64,000 bases of DNA from Leptospira bourretii. Lineage in GTDB: Bacteria > Spirochaetota > Leptospiria > Leptospirales > Leptospiraceae. Position 1 is the first letter of the stretch. Every line of letters begins with the position of its first letter. The stretch covers positions 61,001 to 125,000 of the forward strand of contig NZ_RQFW01000010.1 in NCBI RefSeq assembly GCF_004770145.1, given 5' to 3'. The notes under the pieces were generated by a model. The model searched no databases. It saw only the letters and a list, made by a program, of their open reading frames with translations, and was not told the origin of the DNA. Made by a program: the position numbers and the translations under genes. This document shows positions 45,549 through 54,957 of this stretch, piece by piece.

Positions 45549-46456
45549 TAAAAGTATCCGCCTTTTTTTCTATCTTCCATCGCTGCTTCGGAACGTTTGT
45601 CATCCAATCGAGATCCTCTTTCTGTTGTTCTCGAAATTTGAATTTCACGAATGATATCATCAATTGTATTGGCTTCTGATTCTACGGCCGCTGTGCAAGT
45701 CATATCACCCACAGTTCGGAAACGAACAGTTCTTGTTTCTACTTTGTCTGAATTGTCTAAGGAGATGAACTTTGATACCGGAAACACTAGGTCTTCTCGC
45801 CATACGATTTCTCTTTGGTGTGAAAAATAAAGGGAAGGGAGTTCAATGTTTTCTTTTCGGATGTATTCCCAAACATCAAGTTCTGTCCAGTTGCTAATCG
45901 GGAAAACTCGAACGTTTTCACCCACGTGGATTTTTCCATTATAAATATTCCAAAGTTCAGGGCGTTGGAGTTTGGGATCCCAAGATCCAAATTCATCTCT
46001 CACAGAAAAAATTCTTTCTTTGGCACGGGCTTTTTCTTCATCCCGACGAGCTCCACCGATACATGCATCGAACTTAAATTCAGCGATAGTATCAAGGAGT
46101 GTCACTGCTTGGATGGCATTTCGGCTAGGGAACTTTCCTTTTTCTTCGACGGCTTTCCCTTGGTCGATGGAATCTTGTACATAACGAACAATTAGTTTTT
46201 CTCCAGTTCGTTCCGCTAAATCATCTCTAAATTTTAGCGCCTCATCAAAGTTATGCCCTGTGTCGATGTGAACTAAGGGAAATGGAAATTTTCCAGGTCG
46301 AAAGGCTTTGAGTGCTAAATGCACTAAACAAATTGAATCCTTTCCTCCTGAAAAAAGCAGGGCCGGTCTTTCGAATTGTGCTGCAACTTCTCGTAAAATA
46401 TAAATGGCTTCCGATTCTAGTTGGTCTAAATGGGAAAGTCGATGTAAATCGGTCAT
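45548..46456 (-). CDS. cysD: Sulfate adenylyltransferase subunit 2
   Basis: CysD is the catalytic ATP sulfurylase subunit of the CysDN complex. The 302-residue protein has the PP-loop ALLFSGGKDSICLVHLALKAF, PFPLVHIDTGHNFDEALKFRD and GGARRDEEKARAKERIFSVRD, all standard. It follows cysH after seven bases and is coupled to cysN, giving the order cysH-cysD-cysN on the minus strand. AAGGATAAT lies before the ATG. Confidence 0.95.
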   Translation of the reverse strand: MTDLHRLSHLDQLESEAIYILREVAAQFERPALLFSGGKDSICLVHLALKAFRPGKFPFPLVHIDTGHNFDEALKFRDDLAERTGEKLIVRYVQDSIDQGKAVEEKGKFPSRNAIQAVTLLDTIAEFKFDACIGGARRDEEKARAKERIFSVRDEFGSWDPKLQRPELWNIYNGKIHVGENVRVFPISNWTELDVWEYIRKENIELPSLYFSHQREIVWREDLVFPVSKFISLDNSDKVETRTVRFRTVGDMTCTAAVESEANTIDDIIREIQISRTTERGSRLDDKRSEAAMEDRKKGGYF

Positions 46457-46463
46457 ATTGGTA

Positions 46464-47189
46464 TTATCCTTTTTTCGGTGTGAGTTTGCCGTCTACCCAG
46501 TGTAAGCCGCACTCTTTTTTTGATTCTTGTTCCCACCACCACCTTCCAGCACGAAAGTCTTCTCCAGGTTCTATGGCTCGTGTACAAGGAGCACAGCCGA
46601 TACTTGGATAACCTTTATCGTGTAAGATATTGTATGGTACGTTATGTTCTCTAATATACTTCCAAGTATCTTCGAAGGACCATAATAGTAGCGGTTGGTA
46701 TTTAATTAAATTTCTTTGGGGATCCGATTCGAAAATTGACATTTCGGTTCGAAATCCTGATTGGTCTTTTCGGAGTCCTGTGACCCAAACTTCTGTGTCT
46801 TTCAAAATGGCATCTAGGGGAACGAGTTTACGAATCCGACAACATTCCTTTCTTAAATCTTGGGAATCATAAAAGGCGTTAGGGCCATTCTCTTCCACAA
46901 AGTGTTGGATTTCTTTCTCGTTTGGATAAAAGGCTTCAATTTTTGCCCCATAACGGATGTTTGTTTTTTGCCAAACATCATAGGTTTCTTGGAAGAGGCG
47001 GCCTGTATCTAAAGTCGCAATTCGAATTTCGATTTGGTTTGCGAGAATCGCATGAGTGATCGCCTGGTCTTCCAGTCCGAAACTCGTGGTGAAGACAACT
47101 TTTCCGGGAAAATCCAAACTGAGTTGTCGTAAGCCCTGTTCCAGGGAGAGGGGGGTATAGGTTTCTGTCAAAACTTCCAAATTTCCCAT
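46464..47189 (-). CDS. cysH: Adenylylsulfate (APS) reductase, assimilatory CysH type
   Basis: This protein of about 241 residues reduces activated sulfate to sulfite. It has the PP-loop-like FTTSFGLEDQAITHAIL, and the cysteine pairs CC (KECCRIRKL) and CxxC (IGCAPCTRAI) that hold a 4Fe-4S cluster, plus the catalytic ECGLH near the end. The cluster marks enzymes that use APS rather than PAPS, which agrees with the lack of a cysC in the cluster. I chose ATG 47189; TTG 47198 is possible but its Shine-Dalgarno spacing is near zero. A 7-bp inverted repeat lies 17 bases upstream. Confidence 0.92.
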   Translation of the reverse strand: MGNLEVLTETYTPLSLEQGLRQLSLDFPGKVVFTTSFGLEDQAITHAILANQIEIRIATLDTGRLFQETYDVWQKTNIRYGAKIEAFYPNEKEIQHFVEENGPNAFYDSQDLRKECCRIRKLVPLDAILKDTEVWVTGLRKDQSGFRTEMSIFESDPQRNLIKYQPLLLWSFEDTWKYIREHNVPYNILHDKGYPSIGCAPCTRAIEPGEDFRAGRWWWEQESKKECGLHWVDGKLTPKKG

Positions 47190-47205
47190 TTTTTCCAATC
47201 CTAGC

Positions 47206-47228
47206 GTCCAATGTTTCGTATATTGGAC
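47206..47228. promoter_or_regulatory. Inverted repeat upstream of cysH, possible operator
   Basis: GTCCAAT (47206-47212) and ATTGGAC (47222-47228) form a perfect 7-bp dyad with a nine-base AT-rich spacer, directly upstream of the first gene of the cysH-cysD-cysN unit and after the cysA stop. The 23-bp size fits a dimeric repressor or activator. No T run follows, so a terminator for cysA is unlikely. Confidence 0.45.
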
Positions 47229-47256
47229 GATTTGTAAACTATATTAGCGGAAAATA

Positions 47257-48321
47257 TTAGATAGAGAAGTCTTCTACGTAAACTTTTGCTTTTTTAATCC
47301 TCAGATAGACGGTCTCTCCAGGCAAAAGGTTCAAAAGACGGTAGGTTTCCTGTTCGAGTACAGATTCAATGAGAGTTCCCGTGTCGACTCGTTTGAGCTC
47401 CACCCGCACATTCCTTCCGGTGGAATGGATGTATTGGATTTCGGCAGCAATCCCTTGGTCGGCTTCCCGAACGATTTCCACATCGTAAGGACGAACATAG
47501 GCTACAGCCACCGATTCTTTTACATCTTGGTGTTCAGTGCTATCGAGGGCTAAATTCCCAATTTTTGTGGTTCCTTCTTCGATTCGTCCATGGAAAAGAT
47601 TCACATCCCCTAGGAAATGAAACACAAAGGGAGACTTAGGTTTGTTGTATACTTCGTCCGGGCTTCCTACTTGTTCCAACTGACCCTGGTTTAAGATCAC
47701 AATCCTGTCGCTTACTTCCAAAGCTTCTTCTTGGTCATGTGTGACAAAAACGCTTGTTATGTGGATTTCATCATGGAGACGACGGAGCCAGTTTCTCAGT
47801 TCTTTTCTGACTTTGGCATCAAGAGCACCAAAGGGTTCATCCAGTAATAAAAATTTTGGTTCGATGGCAAGGGCTCTTGCCAGTGCCACTCGTTGGCGTT
47901 GGCCTCCCGACAATTCGTGAGGATAACGGTTATGAAATTTTTCGAGTTGGATGAGTGTGAGGAGTTTGGAAACTTTTTCCTGGATTTCTTTTTTGGATGG
48001 TCTTAAATGTTTTGGCCTGACTTCCAAACCAAACGCTATGTTTTCGGCGATGGTCATATGACGAAAGAGGGCGTAGTGTTGGAAAACAAATCCCACTTCC
48101 CCATTTTGGATTTTGGATGTGGAAAGGTTTTCGCCTACAAACTCCACCTTTCCCGAAGATGGTTCTTCCAGACCGGCGATGATGCGAAGTAAGGTGGTTT
48201 TTCCAGATCCTGAAGGACCAAGAAGTGCCACAAGTTCACCATCAGGAATGGAGAGGTTAACATCTTTTAGAGCGGTGAACGACCCAAAGGTTTTATTGAC
48301 ATTACTAATTTCAATCGGCAT
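47257..48321 (-). CDS. cysA: Sulfate ABC transporter ATP-binding protein
   Basis: The 354-residue ATPase of the sulfate/thiosulfate importer has Walker [21 protein letters not shown], signature [16 protein letters not shown], Walker [13 protein letters not shown] and the switch histidine in [14 protein letters not shown]. The C-terminal domain after residue 240 is the TOBE-like regulatory part seen in CysA. Overlaps cysW by 11 bp. Order sbp-cysT-cysW-cysA on the minus strand is the classical one. Confidence 0.93.
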   Translation of the reverse strand: MPIEISNVNKTFGSFTALKDVNLSIPDGELVALLGPSGSGKTTLLRIIAGLEEPSSGKVEFVGENLSTSKIQNGEVGFVFQHYALFRHMTIAENIAFGLEVRPKHLRPSKKEIQEKVSKLLTLIQLEKFHNRYPHELSGGQRQRVALARALAIEPKFLLLDEPFGALDAKVRKELRNWLRRLHDEIHITSVFVTHDQEEALEVSDRIVILNQGQLEQVGSPDEVYNKPKSPFVFHFLGDVNLFHGRIEEGTTKIGNLALDSTEHQDVKESVAVAYVRPYDVEIVREADQGIAAEIQYIHSTGRNVRVELKRVDTGTLIESVLEQETYRLLNLLPGETVYLRIKKAKVYVEDFSI

Positions 48322-49126
48322 TGTTCTTACTCGCAGTTCGTTTTTCCAAAATCAATTTAAAGATGAGTGTGAGAAGAGAGAGAAACACAAGTAAGGTGGC
48401 ACAGGAAAAGGCACCCACCGAATCAAACTCATTGTATAACATTTCAATGTGGAGAGGAAGAGTGGTTGTTTTTCCACGGATATGCCCACTTAAGACAGAT
48501 ACCGCTCCAAACTCACCCATAGCTCTTGCATTACAGAGAATGATCCCGTATAACAAACCCCATTTGATATTGGGTAGGATGACTCGTCTGAGGAGTTGGA
48601 AAAAACTGGCACCAAGTAACAATCCTGCTTCTTCTTCTTCTCTTCCTTGGCTTTGCATAAGGGGAACTAGTTCCCGGGCCACAAATGGGAAAGTAATGAA
48701 AACAGTCGCAAGGATAAGACCCGGAGTATTAAATACAATTTTGATTCCATGCGTGGAAAGAAAATCTCCAAAATAACCCTGTCTTCCGAATAACAATAAA
48801 AAGATGAGACCCGATACTACAGGAGATACGGCAAAGGGAGAATCAATGATGGTGACTAAAATATTTTTGCCTGGAAAACTAAATCTTGTGATCGTAAATG
48901 CCGCTGTCACACCAAAGATTGTATTTAAAATCACAGAAACAACAGAAACTTTGATTGTAAGGCCAATCGCATAAAGAGCATATTCACCTGTGATGGATTC
49001 GATATACTTTGTATATCCTTCCGAAAATGCTTCTGAAAAAACAGTATATATGGGTAAAATCAGAATGATCCCAGCAAAAAAGTAGGCCAAAATCACAAGA
49101 AAAATAGGGAATATCTTACTTTTCAT
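48311..49126 (-). CDS. cysW: Sulfate ABC transporter permease
   Basis: The 271-residue inner-membrane permease has six hydrophobic helices and the EAA loop [24 protein letters not shown] that contacts Cys[37 protein letters not shown] is typical of CysW. It is coupled to cysT by a four-base overlap and to cysA by 11 bases. Confidence 0.93.
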   Translation of the reverse strand: MKSKIFPIFLVILAYFFAGIILILPIYTVFSEAFSEGYTKYIESITGEYALYAIGLTIKVSVVSVILNTIFGVTAAFTITRFSFPGKNILVTIIDSPFAVSPVVSGLIFLLLFGRQGYFGDFLSTHGIKIVFNTPGLILATVFITFPFVARELVPLMQSQGREEEEAGLLLGASFFQLLRRVILPNIKWGLLYGIILCNARAMGEFGAVSVLSGHIRGKTTTLPLHIEMLYNEFDSVGAFSCATLLVFLSLLTLIFKLILEKRTASKNNAD

Positions 49127-49950
49127 GATAATTTTTTAGAGGCCCTTTCTTGGAGTAAATTAATCAAAAACATAAAAACAAAAGATGTGAGTAACATCAC
49201 AAGAGCAATGGAAGTTGCTTTTTCGTATTCGTATTGTTCTAGTTTGGTGACAATGAGAAGGGGGAGGATTTCCGTTTTTCCGGGAATGTTTCCTGAAATA
49301 AAAACAACAGATCCGTATTCTCCGATACTCCGAGCAAATGCCATTCCTGTTCCTGCAAGAAGGGAAGGCCAAAGTTCAGGAAGTAATACTTTATAAAAAG
49401 TTTGGAAGGGAGTAGCACCAAGACAGCGTGCACTTTCTTCTAATTCTTTGGGTAATTCTTCAATCACAGGTTGTACAGTTCGTACCACAAAAGGAAATCC
49501 AATAAAAACAAGTGCGATCACAATTCCAATGGGTGTGTAAGCAATTTTAATTCCCCACTGATCAAAATAGGATCCAATGATTCCATTTTGTGAATAAATG
49601 GTCGTAAGAGCAATCCCAGCCACAGCAGTGGGTAAGGTAAAGGGCAAATCAATTAAGGTATCGAGTAATTTTTTAAAAGGAAAGTTGTAACGGACTAAAA
49701 CCCAAGCAAAAAGAAATCCTACAAAGAGATTGATGAGAGCAGAGAAAAAGCCTACACTGAAACTTAAAAAAAGTGCCGAGCGAATTCTTTCATCAGAGAA
49801 TACTTCTAAAATTCCAGAGACTCCAATCCCGAGAGAATGGAAAAAGAGTCCGAGAAGGGGGATCACAACAACCGCAGACGAATAAAAAACGGTCAGTCCT
49901 AAACTGATTCCTAAATGTGTTTTTTTATACGGCCGCGTTTCGATAAGCAT
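49123..49950 (-). CDS. cysT: Sulfate ABC transporter permease
   Basis: The 275-residue partner permease (also called CysU) has six helices. [25 protein letters not shown] and the EAA loop [25 protein letters not shown] are family marks, and [27 protein letters not shown] matches CysT. It forms the membrane channel with CysW. It starts three bases after the binding-protein gene. Confidence 0.93.
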   Translation of the reverse strand: MLIETRPYKKTHLGISLGLTVFYSSAVVVIPLLGLFFHSLGIGVSGILEVFSDERIRSALFLSFSVGFFSALINLFVGFLFAWVLVRYNFPFKKLLDTLIDLPFTLPTAVAGIALTTIYSQNGIIGSYFDQWGIKIAYTPIGIVIALVFIGFPFVVRTVQPVIEELPKELEESARCLGATPFQTFYKVLLPELWPSLLAGTGMAFARSIGEYGSVVFISGNIPGKTEILPLLIVTKLEQYEYEKATSIALVMLLTSFVFMFLINLLQERASKKLS

Positions 49951-49953
49951 ATT

Positions 49954-50991
49954 TTACTTAGTTTTGTAGATGGCATCAAAGACACCAGCATCTGCAAAAT
50001 GTTTTTTCTGAGCAGAATCCCAAGTTTCCCCTAAATCGGATAGGGAAAATAATTTAATATTGGGAAATTCTTTCGCTGAAGCCTTTGTTACAGTGGCTTC
50101 TGTTGGTCTGAAAAAATGTTTTGCGATGATCGACTGTCCTTCTTTTGTATAGAGAAATTCTAAGTAGGAAGTCGCTTTTTCCAAATTGCCTTTTTCGGTA
50201 GCAGTTTTGGTAACAACAGCAACAGGCGTTTCCGCTTTGATGGATTCAGATGGATACACAACTTCTAAAGTGTTTTTGCCAGATCTTTTTTCCTCATCAA
50301 GGGAAAGTTTTGCTTCATTTTCCCAAGTGATGAGAACATCCCCAATTCCTCTTTGGACAAAGGTAGTTGTTGAGCCGCGAGCACCCGTGTCAAGAACGGA
50401 TGTGTTTTTAAAAAGGGCTTTCACAAACTCAGTTGCTTTTTCATCGGATTTGTATTTACGTTTTGCAAATCCATAAGCTGCCAAATAATTCCAACGTGCA
50501 CCACCACTGGTTTTTGGGTTGGGAGTGATGATCGAAACTCCAGGTTTTACAATGTCATCCCAATCTTTGATTTTTTTCGGATTGGATTTACGAACTAAAA
50601 ATACAATGGTCGAGTAATAAGGAACACTATTGTTTGGGAGTTTTTTTTGCCAATTTGCATCAATTAACCCTGATTTGGTGGAGATGCTGTCAATATCGTA
50701 GGAAAGCGCAAGACTCACAACATCAGCATCTAGTCCATCAATCACAGCACGAGCTTGTTTTCCTGATCCGCCATGGGATTGTTGGATGGCAAATTCGTTT
50801 CCTTTTTTGGCCTTCCATTCTTTTAGGAAGGCTTTGTTGATTTCTTCATATAATTCTCTTGTGGGGTCAAAGGACACATGGAGGAAAGTGGATTCCGCAG
50901 TGAGGGAAGAGAGAGTCCCTAAACTTAAAAAAATGCACAATATGGCAGAAATTCCTGGTTTTATTTTCGAAATAAGAGTGTTAATTTTCAT
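49954..50991 (-). CDS. Sulfate-binding periplasmic protein
   Basis: The protein of about 345 residues has a signal peptide ([19 protein letters not shown]) and the sulfate/thiosulfate-binding fold: [42 protein letters not shown] and [19 protein letters not shown] hold the residues that clasp sulfate. The ATG at 50991 has AGGGCG nine bases upstream and puts the signal peptide at the N-terminus; an in-frame codon 42 bases earlier would add a charged stretch. It delivers substrate to CysTWA; sbp or cysP is the likely name. Confidence 0.9.
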   Translation of the reverse strand: MKINTLISKIKPGISAILCIFLSLGTLSSLTAESTFLHVSFDPTRELYEEINKAFLKEWKAKKGNEFAIQQSHGGSGKQARAVIDGLDADVVSLALSYDIDSISTKSGLIDANWQKKLPNNSVPYYSTIVFLVRKSNPKKIKDWDDIVKPGVSIITPNPKTSGGARWNYLAAYGFAKRKYKSDEKATEFVKALFKNTSVLDTGARGSTTTFVQRGIGDVLITWENEAKLSLDEEKRSGKNTLEVVYPSESIKAETPVAVVTKTATEKGNLEKATSYLEFLYTKEGQSIIAKHFFRPTEATVTKASAKEFPNIKLFSLSDLGETWDSAQKKHFADAGVFDAIYKTK

Positions 50992-51171
50992 TTTTTGCGC
51001 CCTTTTGTTTAATAAATCAAACTCATCCTCCAATTTAGCGGATATTTGTCAAACGAAATTTATTTCGTAGAATCCTGCTTTTGCGCCTTACCGACATAAA
51101 CCGGAAAAGGAAGAAGATAATTCTCTCAAGGAAATCTGGGGAAGTTCGATCCTTAAGGGAGAAGGCACCCT

Positions 51172-52809
51172 ATGAACGTAAAAGCCCCAAACCAAAACGT
51201 AATTCCATTCCCACAAGTTGAAGGGAAGGCATCCAGGCCTGCTGGTTTTGAAAACCACCAGATGGCTGTGCGAGAAAGTTTTGGGGAAATTTTGGAACGA
51301 GAGTTCCAAGTGTTTTCTGAAAAAAAAACACCCGGTTCTGAATACAAAACCATTGGCCGTGAAAAGGAAGAGACCTCTGGTCCAGAGGAAATTCATAAAC
51401 CGGAAGATGCCACAAAACAAGAATTAAATTCTATTTCGGAATCTCAAAAAGACAAATCCATTTCCAAAGAAACTACTTCTCAGGAAGAATCTGAAGAATC
51501 CACTGAAGAAGAGGATTTGGATCGCGATGCATTGGAATATAGCCTTGGGCTTGTGGCAACTCATGCCGATTGGGATCGTTCTATGGTTTCTGCCAACCAA
51601 TTGAATGAAATGACAGTTAAGGAAAAAACAGTTTTACTTTCCTTACAAAAATCAGCCGAAAAATCCACAGCCTATTCTCCTAAAGAGGGAAATGCCTTTA
51701 TTGATGAGGCAAAAAAACTAGCAGAGACTTTTTTTCTAAACGAGAAAAATACAAAATCAAATGATTCCGCACTCACTAAATCACAATTGTCTTTGGATAA
51801 AGATTCGAATTTGGTTCTTTTCCCAAAGGCTGAGAAAAAATCTTTAGAGAATCAAAAAAGAAATGAAAAACCAGATTCCTTAGGTTTGAAAAAAGAATCC
51901 ATCCATTCGGGTTCCGTTGTTTCTGATTTGGTATTTGCTAAGGGCAAAGAAATAAAAGTAGAAGGAACATCCGTTCCAAATGAACATTCTGTTCGAAAAA
52001 CCGATGGAAAATTAAAATCAAACAAACAATCAAAAAACGGAGACACTGTGGATGTTTCTTCGGAACAAGAAAAATCAAATCAAAGTTTAAACTCTGATAA
52101 GATGATTCGTTCTCTTGGAATCAAAGATAAAGAATTTCAAAAACAAGATTCTAAAACTCACACTTCATCGGAAAAACAAAAACAAACGGAAGTTTCTTTT
52201 ATCTCTAATATTCAAAATTCCTCTTCCGCAAAATCGGGAGAAGAGGGTGGTCGTTCTTCTGAGGAAAGAGGAACAAAACAAGGATTTCAATTTTCTTCTT
52301 TAGAAACAAAATCAATGCAGAAAGCAGAAGAGATTCGTTCGGTAGAAAAACAGGCAAAACCAAAAGAAACAGTTCTCAAACAAAACATTGATGCACTGAT
52401 CAAACAAGCTCGTTTTGATATTGTGCAAAATGGAAAGTCCAGTGCTGAAATCGTAATGAATCCAAAAGAATATGGAAGGTTGACTTTAAAAGTCACTGTG
52501 GATGGTGAGAAAGTGGAAGGTCGTATTCTTGTCGAATCAGAAGAACTACAAAAGTCCCTTCAAAACGAAATCCAAACCATCAAAGAAAACCTAAAAGAAT
52601 CTGGTCTCGACTTACAAGCGCTCATCATTGATTTATGGGATGATGGAAGTGGACTTACAGATCGAAAAGAACAAAATGAACTCTACCAAACCATGGTGGA
52701 AGCAGCCAGGTTTCGGAATGCAGAAAATAGTTTAGGTTTAGAAGAATCTTCAGATCTACTTGCTCCGCCAAGTTTGGAAGAAACCAAGGCATTGGAATTT
52801 TTCGCATAA
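51172..52809 (+). CDS. fliK: Flagellar hook-length control protein
   Basis: This 545-residue exported protein controls hook length. The long middle is low-complexity, rich in Ser, Lys, Glu and Gln, as expected for the flexible ruler part. The conserved C-terminal domain is QARFDIVQNGKSSAEIVMNPKEYGRLTLKVTVDGEKVEGRI followed by LKESGLDLQALIIDL (about residues 410-490). It precedes flgD and flgE on the same strand, a normal hook gene order. GGGAGAAGG lies before the ATG. Confidence 0.85.
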   Translation: MNVKAPNQNVIPFPQVEGKASRPAGFENHQMAVRESFGEILEREFQVFSEKKTPGSEYKTIGREKEETSGPEEIHKPEDATKQELNSISESQKDKSISKETTSQEESEESTEEEDLDRDALEYSLGLVATHADWDRSMVSANQLNEMTVKEKTVLLSLQKSAEKSTAYSPKEGNAFIDEAKKLAETFFLNEKNTKSNDSALTKSQLSLDKDSNLVLFPKAEKKSLENQKRNEKPDSLGLKKESIHSGSVVSDLVFAKGKEIKVEGTSVPNEHSVRKTDGKLKSNKQSKNGDTVDVSSEQEKSNQSLNSDKMIRSLGIKDKEFQKQDSKTHTSSEKQKQTEVSFISNIQNSSSAKSGEEGGRSSEERGTKQGFQFSSLETKSMQKAEEIRSVEKQAKPKETVLKQNIDALIKQARFDIVQNGKSSAEIVMNPKEYGRLTLKVTVDGEKVEGRILVESEELQKSLQNEIQTIKENLKESGLDLQALIIDLWDDGSGLTDRKEQNELYQTMVEAARFRNAENSLGLEESSDLLAPPSLEETKALEFFA

Positions 52810-52842
52810 ACACCAATCAATATAGAAAAAATAGAGGATCCC

Positions 52843-53427
52843 ATGCCAGACGGAATGCAAGATATATCAACACAAAATTCAGCTAGAACCAAATACTTTG
52901 AAGGGGATAGAACCTTCAATATCCGTAAACATTTGGATCAATTAGAAAAAGAAGAAACAAGTGGTCTGAAAGGAATCGAAATTCGTGAGAAACAAAAAGA
53001 ACTAGGAAAGGATGATTTTTTAAAACTCCTTCTCACGCAACTCTCTCACCAAGATCCAACAAACCCAGTACAAGACAAAGACTTCATCGCACAAATGGCA
53101 CAGTTCTCATCTCTCGAGCAGATGAAAAACATTTCGTCTGGAATTGCCAGAATGGAATCTAAACAAAGTTATTCGGTAGTTGGTAAAATCGTTTCAGGCC
53201 CAGATTTAGTTACGGGAGAAGATGTCACAGGACTTGCTGGTGCCATTCTTTTTGATAATGAAGGAAAAACTTACGTTCGTGTGAATGGAAGGATGCTTGA
53301 TGTGGCCAAAATCAATTTGATTTCTGATCCATCCCTTCTGAAAGCTGAACCAGAATTCCAACGTCCACAGAACGCGACAAACGTTCCGAATAATACATTA
53401 AAAAAACAAGAAGCTTATCAGGATTAA
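52843..53427 (+). CDS. flgD: Flagellar hook-capping (hook assembly) protein
   Basis: The 194-residue FlgD caps the growing hook. The diagnostic part is [45 protein letters not shown] (about residues 62-106). The C-terminal part ([26 protein letters not shown]) is shorter than in enteric FlgD but usual for spirochaetes. Located 33 bp after fliK and 38 bp before flgE. Confidence 0.92.
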   Translation: MPDGMQDISTQNSARTKYFEGDRTFNIRKHLDQLEKEETSGLKGIEIREKQKELGKDDFLKLLLTQLSHQDPTNPVQDKDFIAQMAQFSSLEQMKNISSGIARMESKQSYSVVGKIVSGPDLVTGEDVTGLAGAILFDNEGKTYVRVNGRMLDVAKINLISDPSLLKAEPEFQRPQNATNVPNNTLKKQEAYQD

Positions 53428-53465
53428 TTCAAAAAGGTCGATAAAAAAAGAGAGGATATAACGTT

Positions 53466-54860
53466 ATGATGAGATCACTTTACTCCGGAGTTTCCGGATT
53501 GAAAAACCACCAAGTAAGAATGGATGTTATTGGTAACAACATCTCCAACGTGAACACACACGGTTTTAAAACGGAGCGAGTTACCTTCCAAGATATGATC
53601 TCGCAAGAGTTACAAGGTGCGTCAGAACCAAACGAAAGGATCGGGGGAACTAACCCGAAACAAGTGGGTCTTGGTTCTCTCATTGCTGCTATCGATAAAA
53701 TTATGACCCAAGGTGCTTTGCAAACCACAGGAAAGAATACCGACGTTGCGGTATCTGGTGAAGGTTTCTTTGTTGTGAAAGATGGAGACAAACAATTTTA
53801 CACTCGTGCCGGTGCCTTTAACGTAGATAAAAACGGATTTTATGTAAACCCTGCTAATGGTTTGAAAGTCCAAGGTTGGAATTCTCGTTTGGATGATAGT
53901 GGAAATAAATACATCAACTCCGCTGGATCTTTGGAAGACATCATGATTCCTCTTTACTCCAAAGAACCTGCTCGTGCGACTCAGAACGTAGATTTTCAAT
54001 CCAACCTCAATGCTAGTGTTGCTGCAGTTCCTTCAGATGCAACAGAAGAAGACATCCAACGTTATATCAATGATCCAGATCCACGCCAAAGAAGAGGCCA
54101 TGTAACATCCATTAATGTTTATGATGAACTTGGGAACACTCGCCAAATGGGTGTTGAGTTTTACAAAATGAGAGAGAACGTATGGAAAATGCGTTTCAAA
54201 TTGGAAGATGCCAGCCAAGTTTCCGTGGATGTAAGCGGAACCGGTGGGGAAAACACAAAAGTTTCTGGTAACCAAGAACTTGAAGTTTCCTTCACACCAG
54301 ATGGAAAAATCATCTCTGTCTCTGATGGAGTAGATTCCCAAACCACTGGAAAACTAAAGGCGGATATTTCTTTCCGGATTCCTGGAAATCCAACAGCTCA
54401 AAAATTCAGTTTGAATTTGGGAGAAGCGGGTCTTGTGGGTGGAATCACTCAGTTCTCTTCTGATTTTACAACGAAAGCTGTAAAACAAGACGGATACCCA
54501 ATGGGATATATGGAGTCTTTCTCTATTGATAATACAGGGACTGTGACAGGAGTTTTTTCCAATGGAGTGCGCCAGCCACTTGCAAGGATTGCTCTTGCTA
54601 ACTTTACAAACCCAGCAGGTCTCAATAAAGAAGGGGATACAATGTATAGTTACTCTTTGAACTCAGGCGATGCAAACATCGGGGAAGCAGGAAGCCAAGG
54701 ACGCGGAAAAATCAACGCAGGCCTTCTTGAGATGTCAAATGTGGATCTTTCTGACCAGTTTACTGATATGATCGTAACCCAAAGGGGATTCCAAGCCAAC
54801 TCACGAACCATTGTGACATCTGACCAGATGATCCAGGAAGTTCTTGGTCTCAAACGATAA
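53466..54860 (+). CDS. flgE: Flagellar hook protein
   Basis: The 464-residue hook subunit has the N-terminal rod motif [35 protein letters not shown] and C-terminal [38 protein letters not shown]. It contains no cysteine. In other spirochaetes hook subunits are cross-linked by lysinoalanine made from a lysine and a cysteine; here the matching residues appear to be K166 (LYSKEP) and S179 (FQSNLN). A second ATG follows at once, either could be the start. A strong terminator follows the stop by 13 bp. Confidence 0.95.
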   Translation: MMRSLYSGVSGLKNHQVRMDVIGNNISNVNTHGFKTERVTFQDMISQELQGASEPNERIGGTNPKQVGLGSLIAAIDKIMTQGALQTTGKNTDVAVSGEGFFVVKDGDKQFYTRAGAFNVDKNGFYVNPANGLKVQGWNSRLDDSGNKYINSAGSLEDIMIPLYSKEPARATQNVDFQSNLNASVAAVPSDATEEDIQRYINDPDPRQRRGHVTSINVYDELGNTRQMGVEFYKMRENVWKMRFKLEDASQVSVDVSGTGGENTKVSGNQELEVSFTPDGKIISVSDGVDSQTTGKLKADISFRIPGNPTAQKFSLNLGEAGLVGGITQFSSDFTTKAVKQDGYPMGYMESFSIDNTGTVTGVFSNGVRQPLARIALANFTNPAGLNKEGDTMYSYSLNSGDANIGEAGSQGRGKINAGLLEMSNVDLSDQFTDMIVTQRGFQANSRTIVTSDQMIQEVLGLKR

Positions 54861-54872
54861 GATCCATTCTCT

Positions 54873-54895
54873 AACGGGGGAAACCCCGTTTTTTC
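54873..54895 (+). terminator. Terminator of the fliK-flgD-flgE unit
   Basis: AACGGGG (54873-54879) pairs with CCCCGTT (54884-54890) around a GAAA tetraloop, followed by a run of T. It is a textbook intrinsic terminator, 13 bp after the flgE stop. Confidence 0.92.
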
Positions 54896-54957
54896 CTTGA
54901 GTTCTGCAAAATTCTAAGAAAAATAGGTCAAACCAAACTTTTTAGAATTAACGAAAC

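Noticed and set aside
42268..47189. Recently acquired genomic island for sulfur metabolism
   Set aside because: No integrase, tRNA-end duplication, insertion sequence or visible change in base composition; gene density and codon style match the surroundings.
51036..51170. Sigma-28 promoter for fliK (CCGACATAA-like sequence)
   Set aside because: The sequence departs from the GCCGATAA box by an extra base and has no matching -35 element at the right distance.
51172..52809. Low-complexity region as a frameshifted or spurious gene
   Set aside because: The C-terminal domain is a clear FliK match and a long flexible middle is normal for hook-length control proteins.
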